Numbered from the stretch's first letter, positions 1-8,824 are shown. The stretch: DNA of 64,000 nucleotides from JAIVJZ01 sp035645695 (GCA_035645695.1 DASQMC010000012.1:38439-102438); one strand, 5' to 3'. A program made the numbers and translations. The notes: generated from the letters alone by a model not told the origin.

Positions 1-96
1 GTCGTTATATTAGAAGCGGCCACCGAAGAGGCTTTGCGGCGCACTCACCGCCGCTACTTTGAGAATTTATCCGAGCTTGTCAATTCGCCCGCGTAA
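1..96 (+). CDS. C-terminal end of an unidentified protein (partial)
   Basis: An open frame runs from the first base to a TAA at 94-96 and encodes the last 31 residues of a protein, ending LSELVNSPA. The peptide is rich in Glu, Arg and Leu and looks like the end of an alpha helix. The gene starts outside the window, so its function cannot be given. It lies about 100 bases upstream of the ABC ATPase on the same strand. Confidence 0.5.
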   Translation, partial: VVILEAATEEALRRTHRRYFENLSELVNSPA

Positions 97-164
97 CACG
101 CTTCCTCTGTGGTGACGACTTCCTCACCTGTAGCAGTCACAGTCTATTTCGTCTTGCGCCTGCC

Positions 165-194
165 TTGACCTCTCGCGTGTCCTGCGCGTACAAA
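165..194 (+). promoter_or_regulatory. Candidate promoter giving a leaderless transcript
   Basis: TTGACC (165-170) and TACAAA (189-194) are separated by 18 bases and resemble sigma-70 -35 and -10 boxes. The expected start of transcription, about 7 bases after the -10 box, falls on or next to the ATG at 202, and no Shine-Dalgarno sequence precedes that ATG. Together this suggests a leaderless mRNA. This is inference from spacing only. Confidence 0.4.
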
Positions 195-201
195 ACAGTT
201 C

Positions 202-1023
202 ATGACTAATCCAGTTGAGCCGGAGAGTGCGCCCGCCGTCGAGACGTTTGGACTCGTGCGGCGGTTTGGGGATTTCGTGGCCGTGGACGGGGTGGATTTG
301 CGTGTGGGGCGGGGGCAGTTTTTCGGGTTTCTGGGGCCGAACGGGGCCGGGAAGTCTACGACGATTAAGATGCTGACGGGGCTGCTTGCGCCGACCGGGG
401 GAACGGTGCGCGTGCTGGGGCGCGATCTGGCGGCCGAGTCTCTGGAGGTGAAGCGGCGGATCGGGGTCGTGCCGGAGGACTTGAACTTGTTCGAGCGTTT
501 GACGGGCGCGGAGATGTTGACGTTTACGGGGCGGATGTACGGCCTGACGCGCGAGGAGACGAGGGATCGCGGGCAGGAGCTTTTGGCGTTGATGGATTTG
601 GAGGGCGAGCCGCGAAAGCTGGTGGTGGAGTATTCGCACGGGATGAAGAAAAAGCTGTCGCTGGCGTGCGCGCTGATTCACCGGCCGGAGATTTTGTTTC
701 TGGATGAGCCGTTCGAGGGCGTGGACGCGCTCGCTTCGCGGACGTTGAAGGATTTGTTGTTGCAGTTGACGGCGCGCGGCATCACGGTTTTTCTCACGTC
801 ACATGTGTTGGAGATCGTCGAGCGTTTGTGTACGCACATCGCGATCATCACGGGGGGGCGGCTGGTGGTCGAAGGCGCGCTCGACGAGTTGCGACGAGGG
901 ATCGCGGTCGGAGACGGCGACGGCACGGGCGGCAGCCCCGTGTCGCTTGAAGATTATTTCATACGCGTCATCGGCGGGGCGCGCCCTCCTGCGGGCGAAG
1001 ACGTGTTGCCGTGGCTGGCGTGA
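202..1023 (+). CDS. ABC transporter ATP-binding protein (ABC-2 export type)
   Basis: Cytoplasmic ATPase subunit of an ABC exporter, 273 aa. Visible motifs are Walker A GPNGAGKSTT (about residues 48-57), the signature stretch YSHGMKKKLSLA, Walker B ILFLDEPFEGVD, and the H-loop region SHVLE. The order and length fit single-domain ATPases of the CcmA/DrrA type that pair with a six-helix ABC-2 permease. No permease gene is next to it: the following gene is convergent. An ABC-2-like permease is encoded at 39.9 kb, but a partnership is only a guess. The ATG at 202 has no Shine-Dalgarno and may be read from a leaderless transcript. The C-terminal 40 residues after the H-loop are Gly-rich and variable. 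Confidence 0.93.
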   Translation: MTNPVEPESAPAVETFGLVRRFGDFVAVDGVDLRVGRGQFFGFLGPNGAGKSTTIKMLTGLLAPTGGTVRVLGRDLAAESLEVKRRIGVVPEDLNLFERLTGAEMLTFTGRMYGLTREETRDRGQELLALMDLEGEPRKLVVEYSHGMKKKLSLACALIHRPEILFLDEPFEGVDALASRTLKDLLLQLTARGITVFLTSHVLEIVERLCTHIAIITGGRLVVEGALDELRRGIAVGDGDGTGGSPVSLEDYFIRVIGGARPPAGEDVLPWLA

Positions 1024-1114
1024 AGGCAGGGATGAGGGATGAGGGATGAAAAGTGAATAAGAAGAACGGGAGTTGAGTTAACTTTCCGCGATGCGCGAGG
1101 CGTAAAGGGGGAAA

Positions 1115-1166
1115 GCGAAAGGCACGGGCGACGAGAATCAACATTCTCGTCGCCCGTGCCTTTCGC
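1115..1166. terminator. Perfect 24-bp hairpin between convergent genes
   Basis: Arms 1115-1138 and 1143-1166 are exact reverse complements with a 4-base loop (CAAC). The hairpin lies between the stop of the ABC ATPase and the stop of the lamin-tail gene on the other strand, so it could end transcription from both sides. There is no long T-run; on the minus strand the stem is followed only by a short pyrimidine stretch. Confidence 0.7.
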
Positions 1167-1181
1167 CCTGAGGCGAGGGCG

Positions 1182-3362
1182 TTAGCGTTGGCTCGTGGAG
1201 CGAGCCGCCTGTTTGCCGGTCGCGGTGCGTTTGGTGGTGACGGCGGAGCCGGCGGAGCCGGCGGCGTCTTCCTCCGACGGCGCGGCCGCGGCCGTAATCG
1301 CTTCGACGTTGACGAAGAAGCGGAAGCTGCCGTTGGTCATCACGCCGAGGCGAAACTCGACGTTGATGGATGCGCCGGGCGCGAGCGGCGACGAGAGCGA
1401 GACCGAGAGCGGGACGAGCGTGGAGTTGATGCCGCCGCCTTCCGGTTGTGCGGACGTTTGGGCGAGCGTCAGGCCGCGAATGGGGACGTTCTGCCCGTTG
1501 GTGTTGGTGACGACGATGTCTCCGGAGGTGAGCGCGCGCAGATCGGACTGCCCGACCTGCGCGTTGCCTTTCGTCGTGAGATCGACGATGCGGAAGCGCA
1601 GGCGGTTGATCTTCTGTCCGGTCGTGTTGGCAAACGTGCGACGGAGCAGGAGCGTGCCGAAGGCCGCGCTCGTCGGATTGGCGTTGGCCGAGGTGCGCAC
1701 GCGTGCGCACGCGCTCGTCGCCGCGCCGAAGCCGCCGCACTGCGGGTCGACGAACGACGACTTGACGGAGGCGTTGCGCTGGATGTGGCTGCCGGAACTC
1801 TGCGGGCCGGGCGCGCCGAGCACGGATTGGATCGCGCCGTAAGAGGCGGCGTTCGTCGAAACCATCAGGAAGTCGGCGGCGTTGTTGTTCGTGTCCTGCG
1901 GCACGCCGGTGGTGAGCTTGCGGACGAAACTATACTGGCCGTCGTTCGTCAAGATGGCGGGCAGCCCCGCGCCCTCTCGATAGAAGGCATCGGTCTCCGT
2001 GTTGAAGCCGACCGCATCGATGCGGTTGCCCGCCGCGAGATAGTTCGCCTCGTTGGAGGTGCGAACGAGTGCGATGCCGGAGTTGTCCGGGAGATCGCCG
2101 AAGTAGAAAGTGTCCGGCGAGGCGAAAGAGTTGAGGGTGTAGCCGCTGCCGTTGCTCACGAGGTAGTGGCCGCGCGGCGCGATGATCGTCCCGCGCGGGA
2201 TGGAGTGGCTCACGGACGGTCCGAACGTCGCCGACGAGACAATGACCCACCCGGACGAATCGTCGGGCGTGTTGACGACGAAACTCGAATCGGTGTTGTT
2301 GTAAATTTCCACGAACTCGTCGCGCGCGCCGCTCTCGCCGCCGGCCGGGAACGGGCCGCGCAGGCGAAACTCGCTGATCAACAGTTGCCCCGCTTCCGGC
2401 AGGAAGGTGCGCGTGAAGGTGACGGTCTGGTTGCCCTGATAAGAGGCGAAGGTGCGCGAGGCCGGGTAGAAGGTCGAACCGCTCTGCGCGGCGGAGACGG
2501 TGTAAGCGGAGTTCGCCGAGAGTCCTTGAAAGAGGTAGTGGCCGTTCGCGCTCGTCGTGGTGGTGGCGTTCGTCGCGCCTGTCAGGTTGATGGTCACGCC
2601 GGAGAGCGGATTGCCTTCCGCGTCGATGGCCTGTCCTTCGAGGATGAGCGAGGTGGCCGCCGCGCCGACGCCGTAGATCATCTGGCCGTCGCGCAAGCCG
2701 CCGATGCGGCACTCGTACTGCGTGAACGACCCGGCCGCGTCGCCCGAGGGGACAGCGCCGCGCTGCACGCCGACCGTCGCGTCGAAGCCGTTGTTCGGCA
2801 CGGTGCCGTAAATGATGTCGAAACTCCTCTGCTCTTGCGTTTCGTAGAGCCGGATTTCAAAGTTGAGACTGCCTGCGGGTTTGCCGTGAGGCGAGGCGCG
2901 CCATTCGATGTTGAAGATGCGGTTGGGCGCGTTGCCCGACACCGATGTGAAGATGCCTTCGCCCGTGTTTCTGATGGTCAGGTCTGAGAAGTGCGGGATG
3001 ATCGAATAGCCGAAGAGGTTGAGCGGGAAGCAGACTTCGAACTGCCCGTAGTCGGGGCTGGCGGTCGCGAACTGGAGGCTCCCGTTGGAACTGACCACGG
3101 CCGAGGTGTAGGTGTTTCCGTAGAAGTTGTAGGCGAAGGGCAGCGCGATGGTCGCCACGCAGTCGTCGCCGGCGGTCGCCCCGCAACTGAAGCCCGTGAC
3201 GGGCGTCGTGCCGGGAACGATGGTCGCGCCGTTCGCGCTGAAGAGTCGATACTGATTCACCGCCTGCGCCGGAGCGGAGCGCTCTGCGGAGAAGAACAGG
3301 CACAGCGCGAAGACAACCGCAGCCGCAACGCGCGCGAGGGAAAATTGCACGGGGAAACGCAT
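1182..3362 (-). CDS. Secreted protein with carboxypeptidase-regulatory-like and lamin-tail domains
   Basis: An exported protein of 726 aa. The N-terminus is a signal peptide (hydrophobic AAAVVFALCLFF, then SAPAQA before the likely cleavage). Residues about 35-215 form a beta-rich region of the kind found before surface domains, with a sentence such as SSNGSLQFA. About 240-325 match a carboxypeptidase regulatory-like fold (GVTINLTGA...GHYLFQGLSANSAYTV). About 330-475 match a lamin-tail (LTD) domain (LLISEFRLRG, DEFVEIYN, GWVI). The C-terminal part is beta-rich and ends with an Ala/Ser/Lys tail. The ATG at 3362 is preceded by AGGAGG nine bases upstream, which is better than the TTG three codons earlier. 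Role unknown; probably a cell-surface or extracellular binding protein. Confidence 0.85.
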   Translation of the reverse strand: MRFPVQFSLARVAAAVVFALCLFFSAERSAPAQAVNQYRLFSANGATIVPGTTPVTGFSCGATAGDDCVATIALPFAYNFYGNTYTSAVVSSNGSLQFATASPDYGQFEVCFPLNLFGYSIIPHFSDLTIRNTGEGIFTSVSGNAPNRIFNIEWRASPHGKPAGSLNFEIRLYETQEQRSFDIIYGTVPNNGFDATVGVQRGAVPSGDAAGSFTQYECRIGGLRDGQMIYGVGAAATSLILEGQAIDAEGNPLSGVTINLTGATNATTTTSANGHYLFQGLSANSAYTVSAAQSGSTFYPASRTFASYQGNQTVTFTRTFLPEAGQLLISEFRLRGPFPAGGESGARDEFVEIYNNTDSSFVVNTPDDSSGWVIVSSATFGPSVSHSIPRGTIIAPRGHYLVSNGSGYTLNSFASPDTFYFGDLPDNSGIALVRTSNEANYLAAGNRIDAVGFNTETDAFYREGAGLPAILTNDGQYSFVRKLTTGVPQDTNNNAADFLMVSTNAASYGAIQSVLGAPGPQSSGSHIQRNASVKSSFVDPQCGGFGAATSACARVRTSANANPTSAAFGTLLLRRTFANTTGQKINRLRFRIVDLTTKGNAQVGQSDLRALTSGDIVVTNTNGQNVPIRGLTLAQTSAQPEGGGINSTLVPLSVSLSSPLAPGASINVEFRLGVMTNGSFRFFVNVEAITAAAAPSEEDAAGSAGSAVTTKRTATGKQAARSTSQR

Positions 3363-3537
3363 TACTGACAACCTCCTGAAAATCCGTGGAACGTTAAACT
3401 GTAAGTTTTTTTGATTGTGAAACGGTCAGTCCGCTCTGGAGTTGCCGGCTTAAATACCGGGTACGCCGGTTCGGCGTCGGCGGGAGAGGCGACGTTAGCA
3501 TATGGGAAGGGGAAAAGGGAAACGACGAAAGGGAAAT

Positions 3538-3672
3538 GATGAAGTAGGAACGATGAACGATGAAGTAAAAGCGATTGATTCATTTGTTCATTGATTCATT
3601 AAATCCGCTTCATTGAATCAATGAACAAATGAATCAATTCTTCCGTTCCGCGTTCATCGTTCCTACTTCATC
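3538..3672. repeat. Compound palindrome: heptad arms outside, octad arms inside
   Basis: The outer arms (3538-3559 and 3651-3672) carry 7-base words of the ACGATGA type, with variants AGTAGGA and AGTAAAA. The inner arms (3574-3598 and 3614-3638) are 25 bases, perfectly complementary and built of 8-base words (ATTGATTC, ATTTGTTC). The right end stops eight bases before the stop codon of the deoxyhypusine-synthase-like gene. It combines two word families seen separately at 47.0 kb and 28.2 kb. Confidence 0.9.
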
Positions 3673-3679
3673 GTTTCTT

Positions 3680-4738
3680 TTACGGTACTTCGATGGTCAG
3701 TTCGCGTGCGAAGATGAAGTTGGGACGCTTGCGGCCTTTCATGTACTTGGCGGCGGTTTGCGACAGCGAAGTGACGAGGATGGGGAGGGCGATGGTGGCG
3801 TCGCAATTAACGTAGGCCGAGGTCGCGCCGCGCGCGAGTTTGCCGTAGATGAGCGACTCGTCGCCGACCGTCCCGGCGGAGCGGCCGCCGGGGTGGGGCG
3901 CGTCGGTCGAAATCTGAATCGCGTACTTGTGGCCGCGCGCGGGCGTCTTGACGATGTTGGTCGCAACTTCCATCTGATGCAGGAAACTGCGCGAGGTGCC
4001 GCCGCCCAGATTAATCACGCCGGAGACGCGCGCGCGCGCCGCCACCTGCGTCAGATCGAGCACGTCCTGAATGAGGTCGAACTGGAAGTTGTTCTTCTTC
4101 TCGAAGCGCGAGTTGGCGATGCCGACGCTAATGGAAGAGTCGGCGATGGTCGGGCAAAAGACGGGGACGCGAGCCTTGTAGGCCGAAGTGAGCACGCCGT
4201 CGTCGGTGGCGATCTCGGCGAGTTCGCGCCCGAGGAGGTGCAGGAACTCGCGCGTCGAGTAGGGGCGCGTCTGGTCGAGTTGGTTGGTGAAACCGCCGAC
4301 CCACTCCTCCGCCTCACGGTATTCCTCTTCGCTCGCGATCACGTCGAGCATACGGCTGATCTGCGACGCTTCGAGTTCGGCGTCCGTCATCTGCGGATGC
4401 GACTGGAAGTGCTGGCGTCCGAGCGTCTCGTGGAGATCGTGGAAGAGAAGCGCGCCGGAACAGACGAGCACATCGACGAAGCGGTTCTTGATGACGTAGG
4501 CCAGAAGACGGCGCATCCCGGCCGGGATGAGCGCGCCGGAGGCGGCGACGAAGATCGTCGTGTTGTCGCCGAGCATGTCGAGCCAGATGCGGTGCGCCTC
4601 GGCCAGTTGGCGCGCGCCGAAGCCCGTGCCCTCCATCTTCTCCAACAGCCCGGCCACCGAGCGGTCGCGATCCACCTGCACCGGGCGCGTCGGAATAGTC
4701 AGATACTTCGAAGGTCTCGGTTTGCGTTGAGTTACCAT
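3680..4738 (-). CDS. Deoxyhypusine synthase-like protein
   Basis: A 352-aa member of the deoxyhypusine synthase (DHS) family. True DHS moves the aminobutyl group of spermidine to a lysine of eIF5A in archaea and eukaryotes; bacteria have no eIF5A, and some bacterial relatives make homospermidine or have no known role. Visible family features are the NAD-binding stretch NLGGGTSRSF, the acidic block STDAPHPGGRSAG, and GK at residues 299-300 (YGKLARGA), which lines up with the human catalytic Lys329. It is transcribed with, and 99 bases downstream of, arginine decarboxylase, so a polyamine-modifying role is likely. Homospermidine synthase activity is an inference from context. Confidence 0.88.
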   Translation of the reverse strand: MVTQRKPRPSKYLTIPTRPVQVDRDRSVAGLLEKMEGTGFGARQLAEAHRIWLDMLGDNTTIFVAASGALIPAGMRRLLAYVIKNRFVDVLVCSGALLFHDLHETLGRQHFQSHPQMTDAELEASQISRMLDVIASEEEYREAEEWVGGFTNQLDQTRPYSTREFLHLLGRELAEIATDDGVLTSAYKARVPVFCPTIADSSISVGIANSRFEKKNNFQFDLIQDVLDLTQVAARARVSGVINLGGGTSRSFLHQMEVATNIVKTPARGHKYAIQISTDAPHPGGRSAGTVGDESLIYGKLARGATSAYVNCDATIALPILVTSLSQTAAKYMKGRKRPNFIFARELTIEVP

Positions 4739-4754
4739 AGTTTTTCAAAGAATT

Positions 4755-4838
4755 AGGTTTCAAGTTTCAGGTTTCAAGTTTCAAGTCTGAACGTGCTTCG
4801 TTCTTTAACTTGAAACTTGAAACCTGAAACCTGAAACT
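4755..4838. repeat. Heptad palindrome (GGTTTCA family) between speA and the DHS-like gene
   Basis: The left arm 4755-4786 is a run of GGTTTCA/AGTTTCA words; the right arm 4808-4838 is its near-exact reverse complement. The right arm ends on the first base of the speA stop codon, so the element fills almost the entire space between the two genes of this operon. The same word family recurs at 43.2 and 45.8 kb. Confidence 0.9.
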
Positions 4839-6772
4839 CACTTCTTCCTCTCTTTTCCGTTGACTGCCAGATAGGTGTAAGCGCCGGCGCGGGATTCGTA
4901 GAACTCCACGAGTTCCGCGCCCTCGGCCTCGGTCAGTTCGCCCTGTTTGATGCGCTGCCTGACTTGGCGGCGAAAGCCGTCGTGCAGTTGCCCCGGTTCG
5001 TAGCGCGCGGTTTCGACCGCTTCGCCCACGGTCATGCCGCGCAGGACTTTCTTGATCAGGTAACCGTCTTCGTCGATGTGGATGTGCGCCTCGTTCGGCG
5101 TGCCGAAGAGGTTGTGATTGTTGCCCATCACCTCCTGATACGCGCCGACGAGCAGGAACGCCAGATAGTACGGTTCGCCCTCGATGAGCGGGTGCAGTTC
5201 GAGCACCTGCTTCACGTCGTGCAGATCGACGAACTTGTCCACCACGCCGTCCGAGTCGCAGGTGATGTCGCAGAGCGTGGCGTAGGCGGTCGGAATCTTG
5301 TTGAGACGGTGAATCGGGACGATAGGGAACAACTGGTCGAGCGCCCAGTGGTCGGGCGCGGAGCGGAAGACGGAGAAGTTCGTCAAATACTTGGCGCGCG
5401 ACAAGCGGCGCAATTCGTCGAACTCTTCCGAGACGTACTCGGCCTGCTGCGCGTACTTGTCGGCGCGCTCGCACACGTCCCAGAAGAGCACTTCGCCCTT
5501 CGCGCGATCTTCCAGAGAGATGAGGCCGAGGTTGAAGAGCGTGAACATCGTGTCGCGGTGTTCGAGGGCGTCGTGGTAATACTCGCGGTAATTTTTGATG
5601 CTGATGTTCTGGCGCAAATCGCCGAGTTCGGTGACGACCTGCGGGTCGTTGGCCTCGATCTCGATGGGCGTGATGTCTTCCACGACCGTTTCGATCTCTT
5701 CCTGCACGTTGGTAACGAGGATGGCGTGATAAGCGGAGAGGTAGCGGCCGGATTCCTGTATGACGGTCGGGTGCGGGACGTTCTCGTCGTCGCAGACCTG
5801 CTTGATCGTATAGATCACGTCGTTGGCGAATTCCTGCGCGTTGTAGTTGGCCGAGGAATCGAAGGCGGTCTTCGAGCCGTCGTAATCGACGGCCATGCCG
5901 CCGCCCACGTCGAGCAACTCGATGGGAATTTTCATCTGGTAAATCTTGGCGTAGACGCGCGCCGCCTCTTTCATCGCGTTCTTGATGCGCTTGATGTCGG
6001 TGAGTTGCGAGCCGATGTGGAAGTGCAAGAGGCGCAGCATCTCGATGCGTCCGGCCTCCTGCAAGCGGCGGATGACTTCGAGTATCTCGGTCGTCGTCAA
6101 ACCGAACTTCGCCGCCTCGCCGCCGGACTTCTCCCAGCGACCCGACCCCTTCGAGTAGAGTTTGACGCGCAGACCTACAATCGGGAGGTCGCCCTCGTGG
6201 CCTTCCTCGAAAATGTCGGCGAAACGCAGGATGTGATCGAGTTCGCTCATCTTCTCGATGACGATCACGACGCGCTTGCCCGCCCGCGCGCCGACAAAGG
6301 CGAGTTCGATGAACTCCTCGTCCTTGAAGCCGTTCAGGACGAGCAGGCTCTCGGACGCCTGTTCTAACGCGATGGCGGCGTAGAGTTCGGCCTTCGACCC
6401 GGCTTCCAACCCGAAATCGTAGCGCGTGCCCTCGCGCAAGTATTCCTCGACGACCGCCCGCTGCTGGTTGACCTTCATCGGATAGACGCACATGTGCGCG
6501 CCCTGATATTCAAACTCGCGGATGGCGGCGCGGAAGGCGCGCTGGAGTTTGCGCACCTGCGCGGTGACGAGTTGGGGGAAGCGCAGGAGGACGGGCGTGG
6601 AGATGCCGCGTCGTTCGAGGTCGTCTATGATTTCTTTGAGGTCGGCGGAGGTTTTGGTATCGGTGTCCGAAGGATGGACGATGAGGTTCCCTTTGCGGTT
6701 GATGCCGAAGTAGCCGGCTCCCCAGTTTTCGATGCCGTAGGTTTCGAGCGTCTGTTCAATGGCCGTGGTCAA
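4838..6772 (-). CDS. speA: Biosynthetic arginine decarboxylase
   Basis: PLP-dependent enzyme converting arginine to agmatine, the first step of the agmatine route to putrescine; 644 aa, the usual length for SpeA. The N-terminus YGIENWGAGYFGIN is typical. The PLP lysine is K100 in YPMKVNQQ. Further marks are HFHIGSQL, the DVGGGMAVDYDGS loop and TCDSDG near the C-terminal active-site cysteine. The protein should be cytoplasmic. Downstream on the same strand is the DHS-like gene, separated only by a palindrome, which suggests a polyamine operon. No agmatinase or AdoMet decarboxylase lies in the window. The start is supported by similarity; no strong Shine-Dalgarno is visible. Confidence 0.97.
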   Translation of the reverse strand: MTTAIEQTLETYGIENWGAGYFGINRKGNLIVHPSDTDTKTSADLKEIIDDLERRGISTPVLLRFPQLVTAQVRKLQRAFRAAIREFEYQGAHMCVYPMKVNQQRAVVEEYLREGTRYDFGLEAGSKAELYAAIALEQASESLLVLNGFKDEEFIELAFVGARAGKRVVIVIEKMSELDHILRFADIFEEGHEGDLPIVGLRVKLYSKGSGRWEKSGGEAAKFGLTTTEILEVIRRLQEAGRIEMLRLLHFHIGSQLTDIKRIKNAMKEAARVYAKIYQMKIPIELLDVGGGMAVDYDGSKTAFDSSANYNAQEFANDVIYTIKQVCDDENVPHPTVIQESGRYLSAYHAILVTNVQEEIETVVEDITPIEIEANDPQVVTELGDLRQNISIKNYREYYHDALEHRDTMFTLFNLGLISLEDRAKGEVLFWDVCERADKYAQQAEYVSEEFDELRRLSRAKYLTNFSVFRSAPDHWALDQLFPIVPIHRLNKIPTAYATLCDITCDSDGVVDKFVDLHDVKQVLELHPLIEGEPYYLAFLLVGAYQEVMGNNHNLFGTPNEAHIHIDEDGYLIKKVLRGMTVGEAVETARYEPGQLHDGFRRQVRQRIKQGELTEAEGAELVEFYESRAGAYTYLAVNGKERKK

Positions 6773-7033
6773 CTTCCGGTCTCCTGCCTCCCTTGTGTTC
6801 GTGTTGGGGCATCAAGTGCGCGTCGGGTCATCCTTCGCGCTTGTCTTCTAGTGGGAACATTCATGGTTGGAAAACTTAAGGTCGCAGAGTAACAGAAAAA
6901 CCGTAGGCGGACAATAACTATTTTTGGCGCGAAACCGCCCCCCGGCACGCTTAAACGTTCGCCCCAGAAAGGTTTAGGAGACCGCCCGGCGCGCTTTTGA
7001 CATGCGTGCCGTCAAAGTTTCTCGCGTGAAACC

Positions 7034-7061
7034 TTGACAGGCTTCGCGGCGGGTCTATAAT
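7034..7061 (+). promoter_or_regulatory. Consensus sigma-70 promoter of glnA
   Basis: TTGACA (7034-7039) and TATAAT (7056-7061), both perfect consensus, are 16 bases apart. Transcription would begin near 7068, leaving a leader of about 140 bases before the glnA ATG. Nothing in the leader could be assigned to a known riboswitch by eye. The rest of the 437-base gap towards speA contains another TTGACA at 6997-7002 without a convincing -10 box. Confidence 0.8.
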
Positions 7062-7209
7062 GCGGACTTTTTTACGCGTCCCAGGCGCTATCAGCTAACA
7101 GACGCTCGCTTTTGAAGCATTTGTCAAACTTCACGACATTAGCCCGCACATTCCGCACCAGCATGGCGGCCTGTCACCCCGACACTCCCTACACAACTCA
7201 GGAGATTAC

Positions 7210-8634
7210 ATGAACGCAAAAACTGCCTTGAAGTATGCCGAGGATCAGGGGGCGAAATTTCTCTCGCTCCGGTTCACAGACCTCGTCGGCGCATGGCATC
7301 ACTTATCCTATCCCATTCACGAACTCGGCGAAGGATCGTTTGAGGACGGGTTCGGCTTCGACGCGTCTTCTTTGCGCGGGTGGGCTTCGATCCACGAGTC
7401 GGACATGCTGCTCGTCCCCGACGCGGCGCGAATGTGGATGGACCCGTTCGCGGAGGAACAGACCCTCTGCCTCATCGCGAACGCCGTCGATCCGATCACG
7501 AAAGAGGGCTACGGGTTAGACCCGCGCTCGGTCGCCCAGCGCGCCGAAAGCTACCTGCGTTTCACGGGGCTGGCCGACACGATCAACTTCGGCCCCGAAG
7601 CGGAGTTCTTCGTTTTCGACGGCGTGCGCTTCAATAACGACCAGTTCTCCGCTGGTTACACCATCGAATCCGACGAAGGCCACTGGGCTACGGGGCGCGC
7701 GTCCGACGAGGCGAACGGCCCGAATCAGGGCTACCGCATCCGCCCCAAAGAGGGTTATGTGCCCGTTCCGCCCACGGACACCCTGAGCGACCTGCGCTCC
7801 GAGATCAGTTTGATTCTGGAACGCTGCGGCATCACGGTCGAGTGTCATCATCACGAGGTCGCCACGGCCGGTCAGTGCGAGATCGACATTCGCTACGCGA
7901 CGATGCTCGGCACGGCCGACAACCTCCAACTCTTCAAATACGTCGTGCGCAACACGGCCTACCAGTACGGCAAGACCGCGACCTTCATGCCGAAGCCGCT
8001 CTACGGCGACAACGGTAGTGGGATGCACTGTCACCAATCGCTCTGGAAGGACGAGCGTCCGCTGTTCGCGGGCGACGGCTACGCCGGTCTCTCCGAGATG
8101 GCGCGCTTCTACATCGGCGGCCTGTTGAAACACGCGGCGGCCGTCGTCGCCTTCGCCGCGCCGACGACGAACAGCTACAAGCGGCTCGTCCCCGGCTTTG
8201 AAGCCCCGGTCAACCTCGCCTACTCGGCGCGCAATCGTTCGGCGGCCATACGCATCCCGATGTTCTCGACCAATCCGAAGTTGAAGCGTCTTGAGTTTCG
8301 TCCGCCCGACCCCTCGTGCAATCCTTATCTGGCCTTCTCGGCGATGCTCCTCGCCGGTCTCGACGGCATCCAGAACCGGATCGATCCGGGCGAACCGCTC
8401 GACAAAGACATCTACGATCTCTCGCCCGAACAACTCAAAGACGTGCCGAGCCTTCCCGGCTCGCTCGAAGAATCGCTCGACGCGCTCGAAGCCGACCACG
8501 ACTTCCTGCTCAAAGGCGACGTGTTCACGCCGCAGTTAATCAATCGCTGGATCAGCTACAAACGCGAGAACGAGATCGCGCGCCTGCGCATGCGCCCGCA
8601 CCCGCTCGAATTCTCGATGTACTACGACATCTGA
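7210..8634 (+). CDS. glnA: Glutamine synthetase, type I
   Basis: Makes glutamine from glutamate, ammonia and ATP; 474 aa, as expected for a dodecameric GSI. Seen in the sequence: the N-terminal loop FGFDASSLRGW, the glutamate/ammonia site region NGSGMHCHQSLW, the flexible-loop region APTTNSYKRLVPG and RIPMFSTNP. Tyr402 in KDIYDLSPEQ is the adenylylation site of GSI-beta enzymes. Its presence agrees with the glnE gene 2.8 kb downstream. AGGAG just ahead of ATG (7201-7205) supports the start. It is preceded by a perfect consensus promoter and followed by a heptad palindrome that starts right after the stop codon. Confidence 0.98.
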   Translation: MNAKTALKYAEDQGAKFLSLRFTDLVGAWHHLSYPIHELGEGSFEDGFGFDASSLRGWASIHESDMLLVPDAARMWMDPFAEEQTLCLIANAVDPITKEGYGLDPRSVAQRAESYLRFTGLADTINFGPEAEFFVFDGVRFNNDQFSAGYTIESDEGHWATGRASDEANGPNQGYRIRPKEGYVPVPPTDTLSDLRSEISLILERCGITVECHHHEVATAGQCEIDIRYATMLGTADNLQLFKYVVRNTAYQYGKTATFMPKPLYGDNGSGMHCHQSLWKDERPLFAGDGYAGLSEMARFYIGGLLKHAAAVVAFAAPTTNSYKRLVPGFEAPVNLAYSARNRSAAIRIPMFSTNPKLKRLEFRPPDPSCNPYLAFSAMLLAGLDGIQNRIDPGEPLDKDIYDLSPEQLKDVPSLPGSLEESLDALEADHDFLLKGDVFTPQLINRWISYKRENEIARLRMRPHPLEFSMYYDI

Positions 8635-8638
8635 AGAG

Positions 8639-8745
8639 AACGATGAACGATGAACGCGGAACGATGAAGTAAAGACAAGTTGCTTTTACTTCATCGTTCC
8701 GCGTTCCGCGTTTATTTCTCATTCGTCATTACGCGTTCATCGTTT
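8639..8745. repeat. Heptad palindrome (ACGATGA family) after glnA
   Basis: Begins four bases after the glnA stop. The core arms 8655-8673 and 8685-8703 are a perfect 19-base match; outside them more words of the same family (ACGATGA, ACGCGGA) continue and pair imperfectly up to 8745. It may act as the glnA terminator hairpin. Confidence 0.88.
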
Positions 8746-8824
8746 GGGGGCGACATCTGATATTGTGCCGGTATCAAGTATTGCGCGAACGCGATGGACG
8801 GGCGGTTTTAAAGGAGAAGTTGAG

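Noticed and set aside
1188..2987. 599-aa plus-strand open frame opposite the lamin-tail protein
   Set aside because: Arg/Gly/Ala-rich shadow composition; the minus strand has signal peptide and AGGAGG.
3629..4756. 375-aa plus-strand open frame beginning in the palindrome at 3.6 kb
   Set aside because: Its start lies in the repeat and the rest is antisense to the clear DHS-like gene.
7062..7209. Glutamine riboswitch or glnA RNA in the glnA leader
   Set aside because: I could not find the conserved motifs by eye; left as a test rather than a feature.
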